64,000 nucleotides of DNA from Limnanthes douglasii subsp. nivea (Eukaryota; Streptophyta; Magnoliopsida; Brassicales; Limnanthaceae), in contig JAUPFV010000005.1 in assembly GCA_036936605.1 (NCBI GenBank), positions 49,682,742-49,746,741 of the forward strand. The letters are read 5' to 3'. The stretch's first letter is position 1; each line of letters begins with the position of its first letter. The translations under genes were made by a program, and so were the position numbers. Positions 1-10,209 of the stretch are shown in pieces. The notes beneath the pieces were generated by a model. It was not told where the DNA came from. It was given only the letters and a program-made list of their open reading frames with translations, and searched no databases.

Positions 1-343
1 TAAAATAATAAATTTTCAAAATTATAATTAAGTGGGAAATTAGAGTTCTCATTAATTAATTAGAAATCCACTTTTCAATAGGTACAGTAACAAATTTCAA
101 CAATAGATATTATTATTATTATTATTATTTATAAACGGAGAAATAGCTGATAGCTATTTAAATTTTGAAAAACAAATACTAAATATGAAAACTTCATTCA
201 ACTGGTAGTATGACTATGAGACAGCTCTAAGATGGACACAGGTAACTAAAATCCTTCAACTTTATTAGTCCTAACATTAATTATCAGAACCTAGAATATA
301 ACTCATATTATTATTATTAATATAATTTATTATTAATAATATA

Positions 344-345
<2 letters not shown>

Positions 346-401
<56 letters not shown>

Positions 402-402
402 T
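346..402. repeat. (ATT)n microsatellite
   Basis: Pure ATT array, with a shorter ATT run at about 109-131 and interrupted ATT runs from 305. Copy 2 is six bases shorter here, while the smaller array has the same length in both copies. Confidence 0.95.
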
Positions 403-472
403 ATAAATAAAATTATTTAATATAGAAAATATAAAAGAGGCGTTCATATTTTTAAAATAAAAGTTATTATAC

Positions 473-496
473 TGTGATCACTGATCAGTGATCACA
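473..496. other. 24-base perfect palindrome
   Basis: The sequence reads the same on both strands over 24 bases. It is built from overlapping TGATCA units around a central CTGATCAG. It lies about 210 bases upstream of a TATA-like box, and another TGATCA follows at about 506. It could be a protein binding site in the promoter of the former P450 gene or an old transposon footprint. The function is unknown. Confidence 0.9.
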
Positions 497-526
497 TGGT
501 TCTCGTGATCATAGGTTTGTGTAACA

Positions 527-639
527 GGTCTAATTGCTATCACATGTCTTGTCTTAGACCGAGAGACGACTCTCATTTCTTGCGGCACCCACGGGTCTAA
601 TAGCCATCACATGTCTATGTCTTAGACAGAGAGACTTAT
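527..639. repeat. Diverged direct repeat of about 45 bases in promoter-like region
   Basis: Two blocks, 527-571 and 594-639, share GGTCTAAT, then ATCACATGTCT, then GTCTTAGAC and GAGAGAC in the same order with about 67-base spacing. A GC-richer stretch lies between them. A tandem duplication inside the upstream region is the simplest reading. Regulatory meaning is only a guess. Confidence 0.8.
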
Positions 640-705
640 GTTGAGTGACGACACGTTTTATGTCACGGGTCTGATATATTTTGTTTTGTTTGGGTTTGTT
701 GTTCC

Positions 706-712
706 TATAAAT
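706..712 (+). promoter_or_regulatory. TATA-box candidate
   Basis: TATAAAT preceded by CC lies in a locally less AT-rich stretch. About 30 bases downstream begins a CT/AG-mixed leader-like sequence without long ORFs. Position and context fit a plant core promoter for the P450-derived unit. No transcript evidence is available. Confidence 0.45.
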
Positions 713-1453
713 TAAGCTTACAGATAGAAGATAGAAGCACTTTTATTATTAGTTTTCAGTTTTCAGTTATATCAAAAACGAACTTTTTCATTCTCTCTTT
801 TGTTGAGTATCTCTGAATCCAAATTGTGTGATTTCAGTTTTGATAAATCAAAAACTCTCTTCATGTAGAAATACTCTACTTTCCTTATTTGGATCACCTG
901 AGAAGATTGACGCAGTAATTTTTTTTTTTATCTTCTTCGAATTTTTTCAAGTAATCAAGTGGGATGGCCACCACCACCATTGGAAACCAATTTAAAGATG
1001 TATATATCTCCGGCCCTTAAGATGGAGGACTATCTTTTGAAACCAATTTTAACTTGGTCAACCGAGTTTGAAGCAAGTGGTGTTTCATTAAAATGAGTTT
1101 TTAATATCAACCCTAATCAAAGTTAGTGCCCTAGAATTCAGATTTTAACTCTAGACAAATCTATGGTTCAATTAAAAAGTTTCAATAAGTACATGTTTAT
1201 TTTTTGTGGGTGGCTTATTGAATATATTATTGGTCCAAGAAAGGACCAGTCTTTGATGTCATTATTTAATGCTTTTATTTTTCTAGTTGACTGTCCAGTA
1301 CGGTGAAAGTAGCTTCGAACTGTTTCTCTGCTGTGTTGCCCATACAATATACATGCATGTTTCCAACTTCTGTTGTCGGGACACTTTTTAACTTTTAAGC
1401 TCACATTAGACTTTTAAGGATTTAGATTTGAAATTGAAATTGAAATTGTGCAG
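713..1453 (+). other. Leader/intron-like stretch before the P450 fragment
   Basis: There is no recognisable exon here. An ATG at 964 opens an 18-codon frame ending at 1020, and another frame runs over it to about 1096; neither resembles the N-terminus of CYP714 proteins (membrane anchor plus proline-rich hinge). The 3' end, 1380-1453, is pyrimidine-poor with GAAATT repeats and ends in TGCAG, a splice acceptor. P450 exon 1 is therefore missing or lies outside recognition. Confidence 0.4.
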
Positions 1454-2244
1454 GGTCGGTGTACACATACACAATGGGGGGGCATCAGCATCTATTTGTT
1501 AATGAGCCAGAGCTAGTGAAGGGACTCAACCTATTCACCTCCTTGGATTTAGGAAAAGTTCCTTATATCACTAAAAGTCTCGGCCCTATTCTCGGCACCG
1601 GCATCATCAGGTCCAACGGCCACCACTGGAAGCAACAAAGGAAGATATATATATATATATATATATATATACTATATGTTAAATTTGAACTTGTTTATAT
1701 GTAGGATATGGTAGGCATAATTGTGGAATCAGTGGAGCCAGTTATAAGAGAATGGGAGGAAAGAGTTGAGATGCAAAATGGGGAGGAAGCCGATATAAGA
1801 GTAGATGTGGATTTGCGAAATTTATCCGCAAATGTAATCTCAAGGGCTTGTTTTGGAAGCTCTTATGCGGAAGGCAAACACATTTTCTCAAAGCTGAGGA
1901 CTATCCAACTAGCCAACACCAAACACAGCTTCCTATTTGGCGTCACTTCCTTCAGGTACATACATCTGCTTCTTTCATCCTGTCAATATGTTATTAGGCA
2001 TATTAAGGGTGAAATTTTGTTTTCATAATCTAACCGTACACATACAGGGACATGCTATGTGGGGGGATGAGGAAAATAAAGATAGGAAAACTAGAGAAAG
2101 AGATCGACACACTTATTTGGGAGGCAAAGGCATCAAGATTTCTTAAAGAACCCTTCACAGCAGAAAGATTTTATGCTGCCTATACTTGAGAAGGCAGCTG
2201 CATCAAATGGAGACTATTTGGAGAAATATGTCAGGCCTGATTAG
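1454..2244 (+). pseudogene. CYP714-like cytochrome P450 fragment, copy 1
   Basis: Three exon remnants resemble plant CYP714 P450s, a family that oxidises gibberellins and related diterpenoids at the ER membrane. Exon 1454-1644 encodes the B-to-C region ([17 protein letters not shown], then [10 protein letters not shown] with the helix-C WxxxR heme contact). Exon 1705-1955 encodes VESVEPVIREWEE and the motif NVISRACFGSSY. A GT donor at 1956 and an AG acceptor at 2046-2047 join it in frame to exon 2048-2244 (FRDML... KLEKEID). The end of the first exon, which should read on into the segment before DMVG, is replaced by a TA microsatellite. A frameshift lies near 2140 and a stop at 2242. The N-terminal anchor, I-helix, ExxR and heme-cysteine loop are absent, so no active enzyme can be made. 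Assignment to CYP714 is by motif memory. Confidence 0.85.
1645..1670. repeat. (TA)n microsatellite inside P450 exon
   Basis: Thirteen AT units begin directly after the AGGAAG codons of the helix-C motif. The matching array in copy 2 has 24 units. Confidence 0.95.
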
Positions 2245-2690
2245 ATGTAGTAAAGTAAGGGAAAAGTGAGGTTGAAAACTTTGGCTGATGATGATTTCGT
2301 TCTCACCACTAACACCTTATATGTTATAATAATCATGTCAGTCCATTGGTTTTATGATGTTTTGTGTGTATAAAATTATAATATTTTTATTCGATTTTTT
2401 TTAATGAAACTAAAGATGATTTTGAATATGTCTAAATTGTGATGCTTATTTTATAACGTTTATCCGAATACTACTAGTACTAAGTCGTAACACTATGTTT
2501 GCACAGAGTTCTTACCACTCACATTGGTTTTTATAGATATCAAGCTGTTATGGAGTAGGATATTTTAAGTGTATTTACTATTTTCTTGCAGAACTTAAGG
2601 ATTTAAGATATATTTTGATCACCGTTTAATTTAATATATTTCTCTCGATAACTGTTACCAACCGATCAATGAACCAATTTTCATCGCATT
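2245..2690. other. 3' flank of the P450 fragment, no gene seen
   Basis: AT-rich sequence between the P450 stop and the LINE 3' region. I could not find the remaining P450 exons on either strand. The LINE insertion (reverse strand) begins somewhere near 2690, but no poly(A) tail or target duplication is visible to fix it. Confidence 0.5.
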
Positions 2691-2787
2691 CATATTAATA
2701 ACACCACCAACTTCAATAACAAAAATATGTAATATTAATAATACGAAAAACTTCAATTAAATATATGCAAATTGATAGAAATGAAAG

Positions 2788-5700
2788 TTAAGCTATCAAA
2801 AGACTAACGGATATTGGTTTAGATGTAATGAGTTTCGTGCAGTACTTAAGTATCGACATTAGAAACCAATGAGATTTGTTAGTTAAAATCATTGTTAGTA
2901 AGAGTTTGGATTCTATTTTAATGTTTATATTCTGGACTTTAAGCTTGAAACATAAGAGGACTCTGTTTACCATATATTCTTCATGTTGCTGCTTTAATTT
3001 CACCATTATAGTCCCTAATGATAACACTTGCACATGATTCCCGAGATATTAAATATGAGGCATCAATGTTTAATTTTTTTTTCTTTGTAATATGGTATCC
3101 ACTGAAACCCAGTTGTGTATAAGTCTTCATAGTAAGAACGAAAAATTATTAGGTATGATATTATTCCATAGTATTGATAACAACATTGAAGTAGAACCTT
3201 TACTTTTTAAAGCATTCCAAGTATCTTTAAATGCAAAAGTTCATAAATCAGAAGCTAGCCATAGAATTTTATCTTCCGTAGAAAGCTTAATTGAATTTTT
3301 TTGGATTCGGTTGAAATCCAGATGAGTTACAGTGCGTTGAAGCCTTGAAATGTCCCATTCATTAGAAATTCATAACTGGTTTACTTTAACTTATTGATAC
3401 CAAGAGTTGTTTGTCTCTCCAGAAAGATCAACGAGAGGTTTTTTGTTACACCAACAATCAAGCAAAAAATCACAATTCCCTTAACCTATAGACCAATTAA
3501 TGAAATCTTCTCCTCTATTTCTAATTGCTAGCAGTCTTTTCGATATCTGTGACCTTTTATTGATTAGCTGAACTTGTATTGGATGTGCATTGTAGCAGTA
3601 AATAACATGCATCACATTGGACCAGAAGCTTTTATTGAATTTCAGCCATAACTTGCATGAATAAGTTAGTTGAATTTCTTCAAATTTTCTAACGTGTAAT
3701 CCTTCTTCAGTGTAGGGCATACTGATTTTACTCAGCTAGCCCAAGAAATAGATTTGTGATGATCAGAGGAACCCCAAAGGTAGATGCTACATATAACTTC
3801 CATTATTTTGAGGATGAAGCTTGGGATTATTAGTGTTGAAGATGATATAAATGAATAACTGTCAGTACAGATTGTAAGAGAATAAGCATGCCACCAAAAC
3901 AGAGCAAGGTATGGTCACAATCATGGATTCTCTATCTCGGCTTGGTGATAATATCCTCATAATGTATTGTTGTATTGATGTTAGAGATAGTTTCTCCAAA
4001 GTACTTCATAAGGAATTTAATTTACTTGAAACCTGTTGAGTGTTGAATATATATAGCTCTATTTATAGGAGAAGAAGTAGGAAGAATAAAGAAATACTTC
4101 TCTGTATTGATTAGTTTTCTAGTTTTCTCTTGATAATTTGTTTGAAATCTGTGTAATAGATCAACATTAGATTTAGCATTATTAGAGAAAATAATAATAT
4201 CATCAGTATAAGATAGATAAGGGATAGCAATGTTGCTCAATATTTTATATATCATACTAGGATTTCTTGCATTAGTTTATTTAACCCTATTATAATAAAC
4301 TCTTGGATATGATAAAAAGAGTATGAGATATGGGATCTCCTTGTCTAATTTCATTTGAGGATTTAAAATAACCTTTTGCGTCTCCATTAATGAAAATAGA
4401 GAAGTGAACAATGTTAATTGAAGTCATTACCAGCTCAATGAGCCTGCAATTAAAACCAAAGCGAGTTATAATTTTTTTTTATAAAAGAAAAATGACTCTA
4501 TCAAAAGCTTTAGATAGTTCTCGTTTGAGTATGAGGTTTCCATCTTTACTATTTTTGTCAATATTAAAAGCCAACTCTTTAGAGAGTAATATACTCTCTT
4601 GAACGCTTCTTCCTTTCACAAAACCACTATGTTCAACATAGATTACTTTAGGATGAAGATAAAAAATTCTATCACTTATGATTCTTGACATTATCCTATT
4701 AAAAACATTAGATACGCTTATACGTCTATAGTCATTCCATCTTTTAAGAGCTATCTTTTTAGGCATTAGACAAATTAAAGTATCATATGCCCCACTATAA
4801 GCTAATTCACCATTGAAAAAAGCTCTAATAGTAGAGCATAGATCACTGCCAATGATATGCCAACATTTATGATAGAAGTTTATATTAAAACCATTCATAT
4901 CATAAGCACTAGTGGGATTAAGAGCTGTAATAGAGTTAAGAATGTCATGATCAGTAGGAGGCATCATTAATTTGATGTTATCCTATGTTGTGACTAGACT
5001 TGGAATGGTGTCTTGTATAGATTCATAATCTATTGAGTTGTGGTTGTTAGTAAGAAGATTGCTAAAGTGGTTTAATGCTGAGATTTCCAGTTCTTTAGCT
5101 TCATAGATCAAAAATTGTTCTTAATGTCTTGAATTCCTAAAATTCTGTTTTTCTTCCATTTCTTTTTAACATAACTGTGAACAACCTTTGTATTTATGTC
5201 CCCATTCTTTTTCTATTTGATGGTGCATTTTGTTCCCAATACATTTCATCCCTAACTAGTAGCTGAAGATAAGATGCATTAACTTTAACAATCCTAATGT
5301 TATTTTCTTGTATAGGTGATTATGTGTAGCAAGCCTCGTGAAACTTAACTTCTTCAGTTTGTGCTAAGGAATTGAAGAGGTTGCCAAATGTAAGTCTACT
5401 CAATATTCTGAACTTAGCTTTAAGGCTCTTTAACCTTTACTAGAAAATTTGCATAGGATAACCATAGGTAGGAATGCTCTAGCTTTCTTTGAGTACTGTA
5501 TCTAGATCAGGGTGGTTAAAACAAATATTCCGAAATTTAAAAGTATATTTGAACTGATAGGTAGAGCTAGATACTTTGACACATAATGAGGAGTGATCCG
5601 ATCCAATTGTAGCCATATGATTAACTGTTGTAGAATTGAAGTAGATTAACCATTAAGAGTTGTACAAAAATCTATCTAAACGCTTCCATTTGTATGAGTT

Positions 5701-6243
5701 TGACCAAGTGTAGGTAAATCGAAAAAACCAGCATCAGTTAATTTTACAATTTGTGATTAAATTGTTGAAATTAGCCATGATTTTCAAGCATAATGATGAA
5801 CAAAATAGTTGTTCAGGTGGCTCAGAGATAGAATTAAAATCTCTCGTTAGGATCCAAGCTTTGTTAGAGTCAGCAACATGTCTAATAGATTCTCATAAAG
5901 ATAATCTCATTGCTCTGGTATATTTTGCATATATCACAGTAGTAAGAAATTTTTTATTGAAAGAGGAATGATTGGCCTTCACATGTAATAGTTGGTCTTG
6001 ATTTAGAAGTAGATTGATATCATATGGATGATTCCAAAACAACCAGATTTTGCTAGGAGAATTTGACATTAAGTATTGATATCCCAATAGATCAGCAGTT
6101 TTGGATAGTCTATTTATAGGTAACATTGACTCTAGAATTGCTAGAAAATTGATCTTTTCAGCCCTGATAATTGATTTTATCATTCTTCTTGTAGGTTTGT
6201 TGTATATATCTCTTTCGTTCCACCAAATAATGGTAAGAGTCAT
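2788..6243 (-). pseudogene. LINE ORF2 relic (endonuclease-RT-RNase H), copy 1
   Basis: Starts at 6243 with the APE-type endonuclease (IIWWNERDIYNKPTRR, LAILESM, WLFWNHP). The reverse transcriptase N-half is at 4479-4967 (DMNGFNINFYHKCWH, LMPKK, HSGFVKGRSVQES, ELSKAFDRV). The catalytic box YTDDIIIF is at about 4199-4210, where the usual residue before DD is alanine. The RT C-terminal part is at 3481-3720 (EEGLHVRKFEEI, KLWLKF). The zinc-binding part is deleted at 3071-3083. RNase H begins near 3066 with LNIDAS (expected LNTDGS), shows VIIRDYNGEIKAAT, and its C-half spans 2788-3033. Many stops and frameshifts separate these blocks, so it is dead. Confidence 0.88.
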
Positions 6244-6368
6244 TTGTGAGAGCCATTTAAAGGTCTGACAGGCCTTCTGAGGTGAGATGCTTTGGTAGAT
6301 TCAATTCCAGACTTGTTGCTTGGTTTTAGGTCTTTTAATTTTTTCGTAGTGGTTTTGATGAAATTATC

Positions 6369-7622
6369 TTATGTGACAGGTATTTTAGGAGAAGATGGGA
6401 GGCTACCTATATGTTGTTGTTTAGGAGAAATACTGAATGATTGAGTAGGACCCAGGGAAGTAGCATAGATTAATCTAATACCAGCATCCAAGGTATTTAT
6501 GGCTTCAATTATTTCTGATTCATGAATTTCTTGGATGATGTTTTTGTTGGGTAAAATGCTGGTATTGATTCTTTCAAAGGGCTCCATTGATGGGCTATTT
6601 TGAGTTTTGGTATGATTTTCTGATATGGAAATGGAATGAGAAGGTTAATCTTTAAAGATTTGAGGGTTTATAGGAATAGGAGATAAAAAAAATATTAGTC
6701 TCTGAAATTGCTGAGTTATCTTTAGGTAGCCAGACTTCAAAGGTTTTTACAGAATGTTGAGGGATAATATGATTAGGTATTTCTGCAAGAGTAGTAGGAT
6801 TTTTAAGGTCTTGAAAGAGTTTTATGTAAGATTTAGAGTTGTGACCAATGTGATAGCAGATGAACAATAATAAGGTATATCTTCATAGGAAATGTAAACC
6901 CAAAAACCATCTTTATTTCCAAAGGTTACCCAAACTCTGTCCTAAATAGGTTGAGATAAATCTACTTCCACCTATGCCTTACATCACTTATACAAATCTT
7001 GTTTTTTTTACGGAACCCATATATCCAAGGGAGAACCAATAGCCTTGACAATATTTCTGATGGTATCTTGATTGTAGAAATAGTTTAGTATATTGTTTAA
7101 AGTAATCCAGACATGGGAGATTAAGGATTCTCTTCTTAAATTTTTTTACTTTCCAAACTGATCTTTTCCAAGTCCTTTTGATATCTTCATGTAGATCTAA
7201 TTCTATCAAGAGATGGTGAGGATCCCAGAGAGCTAAGGAAACTTTGCCTTTAAGTTTTAAAGAATCAAAGAATGTATGAAATTCAATCCTAGTTGGCCTA
7301 TCATTGGAAAATTTCCAATCAAGGTATGTTTGGCTAAAGATCTCAGAGAAGACTTATCATATTGTTTGAAATCGACCGAAAGGTAATCAACTTGATTTTG
7401 AATGGTAACTTGTTCATGAATCAGTGACTTTGTGTTGTTCCCAACAATGTCAGCATACCTTTTCTGATGTGATGATTGCTGCTCAAATATAGGATTAGAT
7501 ATGATTGTGAAAGGCAGAGGTATGCTATCTGAGGTTTGGAACAAAAGAAATTCTCGATTTAACTCTTGATTTGTATCTATTGCAGACATAGATAGTGGTT
7601 GAACGCTTGGAAGAGACAACAT
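6369..7622 (-). pseudogene. LINE ORF1 relic (RNA-binding, zinc knuckle), copy 1
   Basis: ORF1 of plant L1 LINEs binds element RNA. The frame opens at 7622 (MLSLPSVQPLSM) and carries HQKRYADIVG then LIGNFPMIGQ, the start of the DUF4283-like domain. After a frameshift near 7290 the domain continues with WDPHHLLIELDLHED and a basic WKRSVWKVKKF stretch (6988-7260). A CCHC-like knuckle follows near 6850: YEDIPYYC in one frame and ICYHIGHNSKS in the next, so one base has been lost or gained inside the knuckle, and the last cysteine position is tyrosine. A Ser/Pro-rich tail runs to 6369. Several stops make it non-functional. Confidence 0.82.
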
Positions 7623-7660
7623 CGGGAGAATGTTGATGGATTCTAAGCAAAAGAAATGCT

Positions 7661-8839
7661 GGTAGATCTATCAAGAAATAAAGAAGAGCATTATTGGAGA
7701 GAAGCTTGATTTTACCAATTTTTTATTGATTTTTTTTAATCACTAAGCTTGATTTTTTTCTTGTTCTATTGTCTTGTACATCACCTATTTATATTAGTAT
7801 ATGATCTTGTTTAGTGAATAATATGTTTGTCTAATATAATAGTTTTCTGATATAATAATCTTCCTAATTAAATATGTTTTATAATTGAATAATATTTTTT
7901 AAAAAATTATTATTCAATATTTTTATTAATCTTCAACGTTATCCATCCCTATAAACTATAGATAAAATTTAGTATAAATAAAAAATCTAATCATTATAAA
8001 AAATTTAATGTTTGATTAAAAAAACTATTCTTGATCATTTTAATCTCATCCAAAATCTGCGAATCTAAATTAAGTATCATTAAAGCAACATAAAAATAAA
8101 AAATTAAACAATTTTTTTTTTCATAATCCTAACCAACTTAATTGCTTTAGATATAAAATATTATATAAATTCATTCGTTGAAATCAAACAAAAGATCTCA
8201 TCAAATAAAAAAAAGAAATATTCAAACAAATACATAAAAAAATCAAAAAATGAAACTATAATAGTTATAAATTCAGTAAAAAAAAATTAATATCGAAGTA
8301 AAAAAAATCTATCTCGAACTCCAACATAAACCTACGTGGTAGAATTCAGATTTCGTGTCCCCAGCATTGTTGGTCTCTTCTAATCCGTAGGCTAATTGTT
8401 GTTGGTGTGTAAATGATTTTATTCTAAGAATTGAAAATTAAAAATTATGTATGTTTTGGTACCATGTGAAAGTAAAATTAAGAGAAAAAAATAATATAAT
8501 GCACGCGGTTTAATTCATTTTTCATATTTATCTCATATTATGTGTGACAAATTTCATTCCGCGATATATTTTTTATTTGAACCAAAAATAAATTGTGAAA
8601 CTCTACAAACTACTTAAATCTATCACATTATTAATATATTAGATCTACGCCTATTATCTTACCAACAAACGAAAAAAACTATAAAAATAGAATTTTATAA
8701 TTCAAAACTTTTAAAACAAATAAATTAAAAACTATTTTTTTTAAAGAATGAACTCAAAACAAATAATTTCATTAGGTTTGTATTATATAGTCTAATACTT
8801 ATTTTTGTAAAATTGAATTTGAAAACCATTGTAATATGA
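7661..8839. other. AT-rich flank, no gene seen
   Basis: Very AT-rich, with many A and T runs. Bases about 8020-8200 match 48490-48830 at low identity on the same strand (shared CTTGATCATTTTAATCTCAT and TAAATTAAGTAT). I see no coding pattern on either strand. Confidence 0.6.
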
Positions 8840-9040
8840 ATTTTTTTAAAGATTTTCAAAAAATAATAATAAACTTTCAAATATTTTAATAATTTAATTA
8901 AAATAGTTTGCCAATTTTTAATTTTATAATTTAAAATAGTTAATTTTCGTAATTATAATTAAGTCGAAAACAGTAGTTCTCGTTAAAAACAGAACCAATT
9001 CATGATAATAAATATAATTTCCAATAGGTACAAACAGCAG
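8840..9040 (+). repeat. Diverged repeat of the duplication's own left end
   Basis: This stretch resembles bases 1-100 and the flank 54270-54466. Shared words in order are ATAATTTAAAAT-like sequence, ATTATAATTAAGT, AGTTCTC, then CCAATAGGTACA or TCAATAGGTACA. The similarity is clear but much lower than between copies 1 and 2, so this is an older duplication of the upstream flank. It is followed by a GC-richer block at 9040-9085. Confidence 0.75.
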
Positions 9041-9162
9041 CGCGGGTACATAGGGGATAGGGGGCTCCAGCCCCCTCACCCTATTTGGACCTCCACTAAC
9101 TTTAATAATTTGACTTAATAATATGTGCGGGTGGAGCTCCAACAAGTATCCAGAGATTCACA

Positions 9163-10209
9163 ATGAAAGAAGTCAAGGACACCATTACACATGTTTTGGC
9201 CAACAATGCTCCAATTAGTCTTACTAGTCCTCCATTTTTATCCTCTCCTCAAGGATCATCAAAGAATTGTTTCAATATCTGTCGTTTTCTATGGTCAGGC
9301 TCGGCTATGAAAATCCATGGTGCCAAAGTAGCATGGGCTACGGTCACCTCGCCCACTATAGAGGGCGGCCTTGGGATTCTGGACCTAAAAATCTGGAATC
9401 AGGCGGCTGTCTTCAAGCATCTTTGGTCAATCATCAGTAATAACAATCACTCCATTTGGTGTGACTCGATTAAGATTGAAAAAATTAAAAATAATAATTT
9501 ATGGAATCTCCTGATGGGATCCTCGCCCTCTTGGATCTGGAGGAAAATTATTTGTCTCCGCCGTTTGACTTGTAAAATGTGTAGGGTGGAAATTGGAAAT
9601 GGTTCGAGTACCTCTTTCTCGTACGATCCATGGCTCCTCTCTTTTTTGCTTGCTTCCCATTATGGTGAAAGTATCATCAAGGACTCTAGACTTGGGAAAA
9701 ACCTCAAGGTCTCGGATATCATTCTCAACGGGAACTGGAATTGGCCATCTAATATTAGATCTGTAAGTACTCAAAACCGCGCTAACATGTTGGATATCCA
9801 CAATCTTATTCTCTCCCTCCCTCCTCATAACATCTTCTCCAATGATATTCATTACTGGAAGGCGAAGGAATGATGCATCTCATTCTCCATCAAAGACACA
9901 TACCAAGCCATTCGGTTGCCTAACCCTAAAGTAGGATGGGCCGGGTTAGTTTGGAATAAATTCAATGTTCCTCGTCATTCCTTCATCTTATGACTCGCTA
10001 TATTGGGCAAGCTTGCCACCAAAGACAAGCTCCTCGGTTGGGGTTATAACACCCCACCTGATTGTGCTCTTTGCAACTCTGACAATGAGACTATCTCTTA
10101 TCTCTTTTTTTATTGTAGCTTCACTCAGAGTATTTGGACCCATACTAGTACTAAAGTAGGATTTCCCTTTACCGCCTCCTACTGGAAGTCTTGGATTTGT
10201 GTAGCGTAA
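9163..10209 (+). pseudogene. LINE reverse transcriptase C-terminus and zinc domain
   Basis: The block CRFLWSGSAMKIHGAKVAW followed by EGGLGILDLKIWNQAA and FKHLW is the hallmark RT C-terminal/linker region of plant L1 LINEs. A frameshift lies just before it: SSIFIL is read in the neighbouring frame at about 9230. The zinc-binding RT-associated region follows: WKAKE, stop at 9871, then SIKDTYQAIR and WNKFNVPRHSF. A further stop precedes KLATKDKLLGWGY, CALCNSDNETISYLFFYC and the next stop at 10207. No RNase H domain was recognised after it. The sequence differs from the LINE in the duplicated segment, so it is a different family member. Confidence 0.88.

Larger units (their letters stand above)
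2690..7660 (-). mobile_element. L1-type LINE, copy 1 (reverse strand)
   Basis: The reverse strand carries, in LINE order, ORF1 with a DUF4283-like region and zinc knuckle, then ORF2 with an APE-type endonuclease, reverse transcriptase and RNase H. Compared with copy 2 it lacks 456 bases between 3071 and 3083, which removes the zinc-binding reverse-transcriptase-associated region. The RNase H part remains at 2788-3070. All reading frames are broken by stops and indels. LINE E at 48826-53945 belongs to the same or a close family: both keep ASKCQFCN in the zinc region and LIG(N/K)F in ORF1. Ends are approximate, since neither a poly(A) tail nor a target duplication is evident. Confidence 0.9.
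1..9162. repeat. Segmental duplication, copy 1
   Basis: This whole stretch realigns with 54367-64000 in the same orientation. The position offset is 54366 at the left end, 54360 after an ATT array, 54382 after a TA array and 54838 after a 456-base deletion, so almost all length difference comes from two microsatellites and one deletion. Bases 1-3070 match copy 2 at every position I compared except a two-base change near 2790 and the microsatellite lengths. From 3083 on, substitutions appear regularly: seven in the block 4479-4967, all transitions. The copy is cut by the window start, so its left end is unknown. It could be a tandem duplication with a period near 54.4 kb, a dispersed duplication, or two haplotypes assembled in series. 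Confidence 0.97.

Noticed and set aside
1168..1404. Reverse-strand open frame of 78 codons between promoter-like block and P450 fragment
   Set aside because: No known motif, overlaps the probable intron and splice acceptor on the other strand; identical in both copies only because the whole segment is identical there.
9499..9852. Reverse-strand open frame of 117 codons
   Set aside because: Exact shadow of the LINE RT/zinc-region frame on the forward strand, which has clear LINE motifs.
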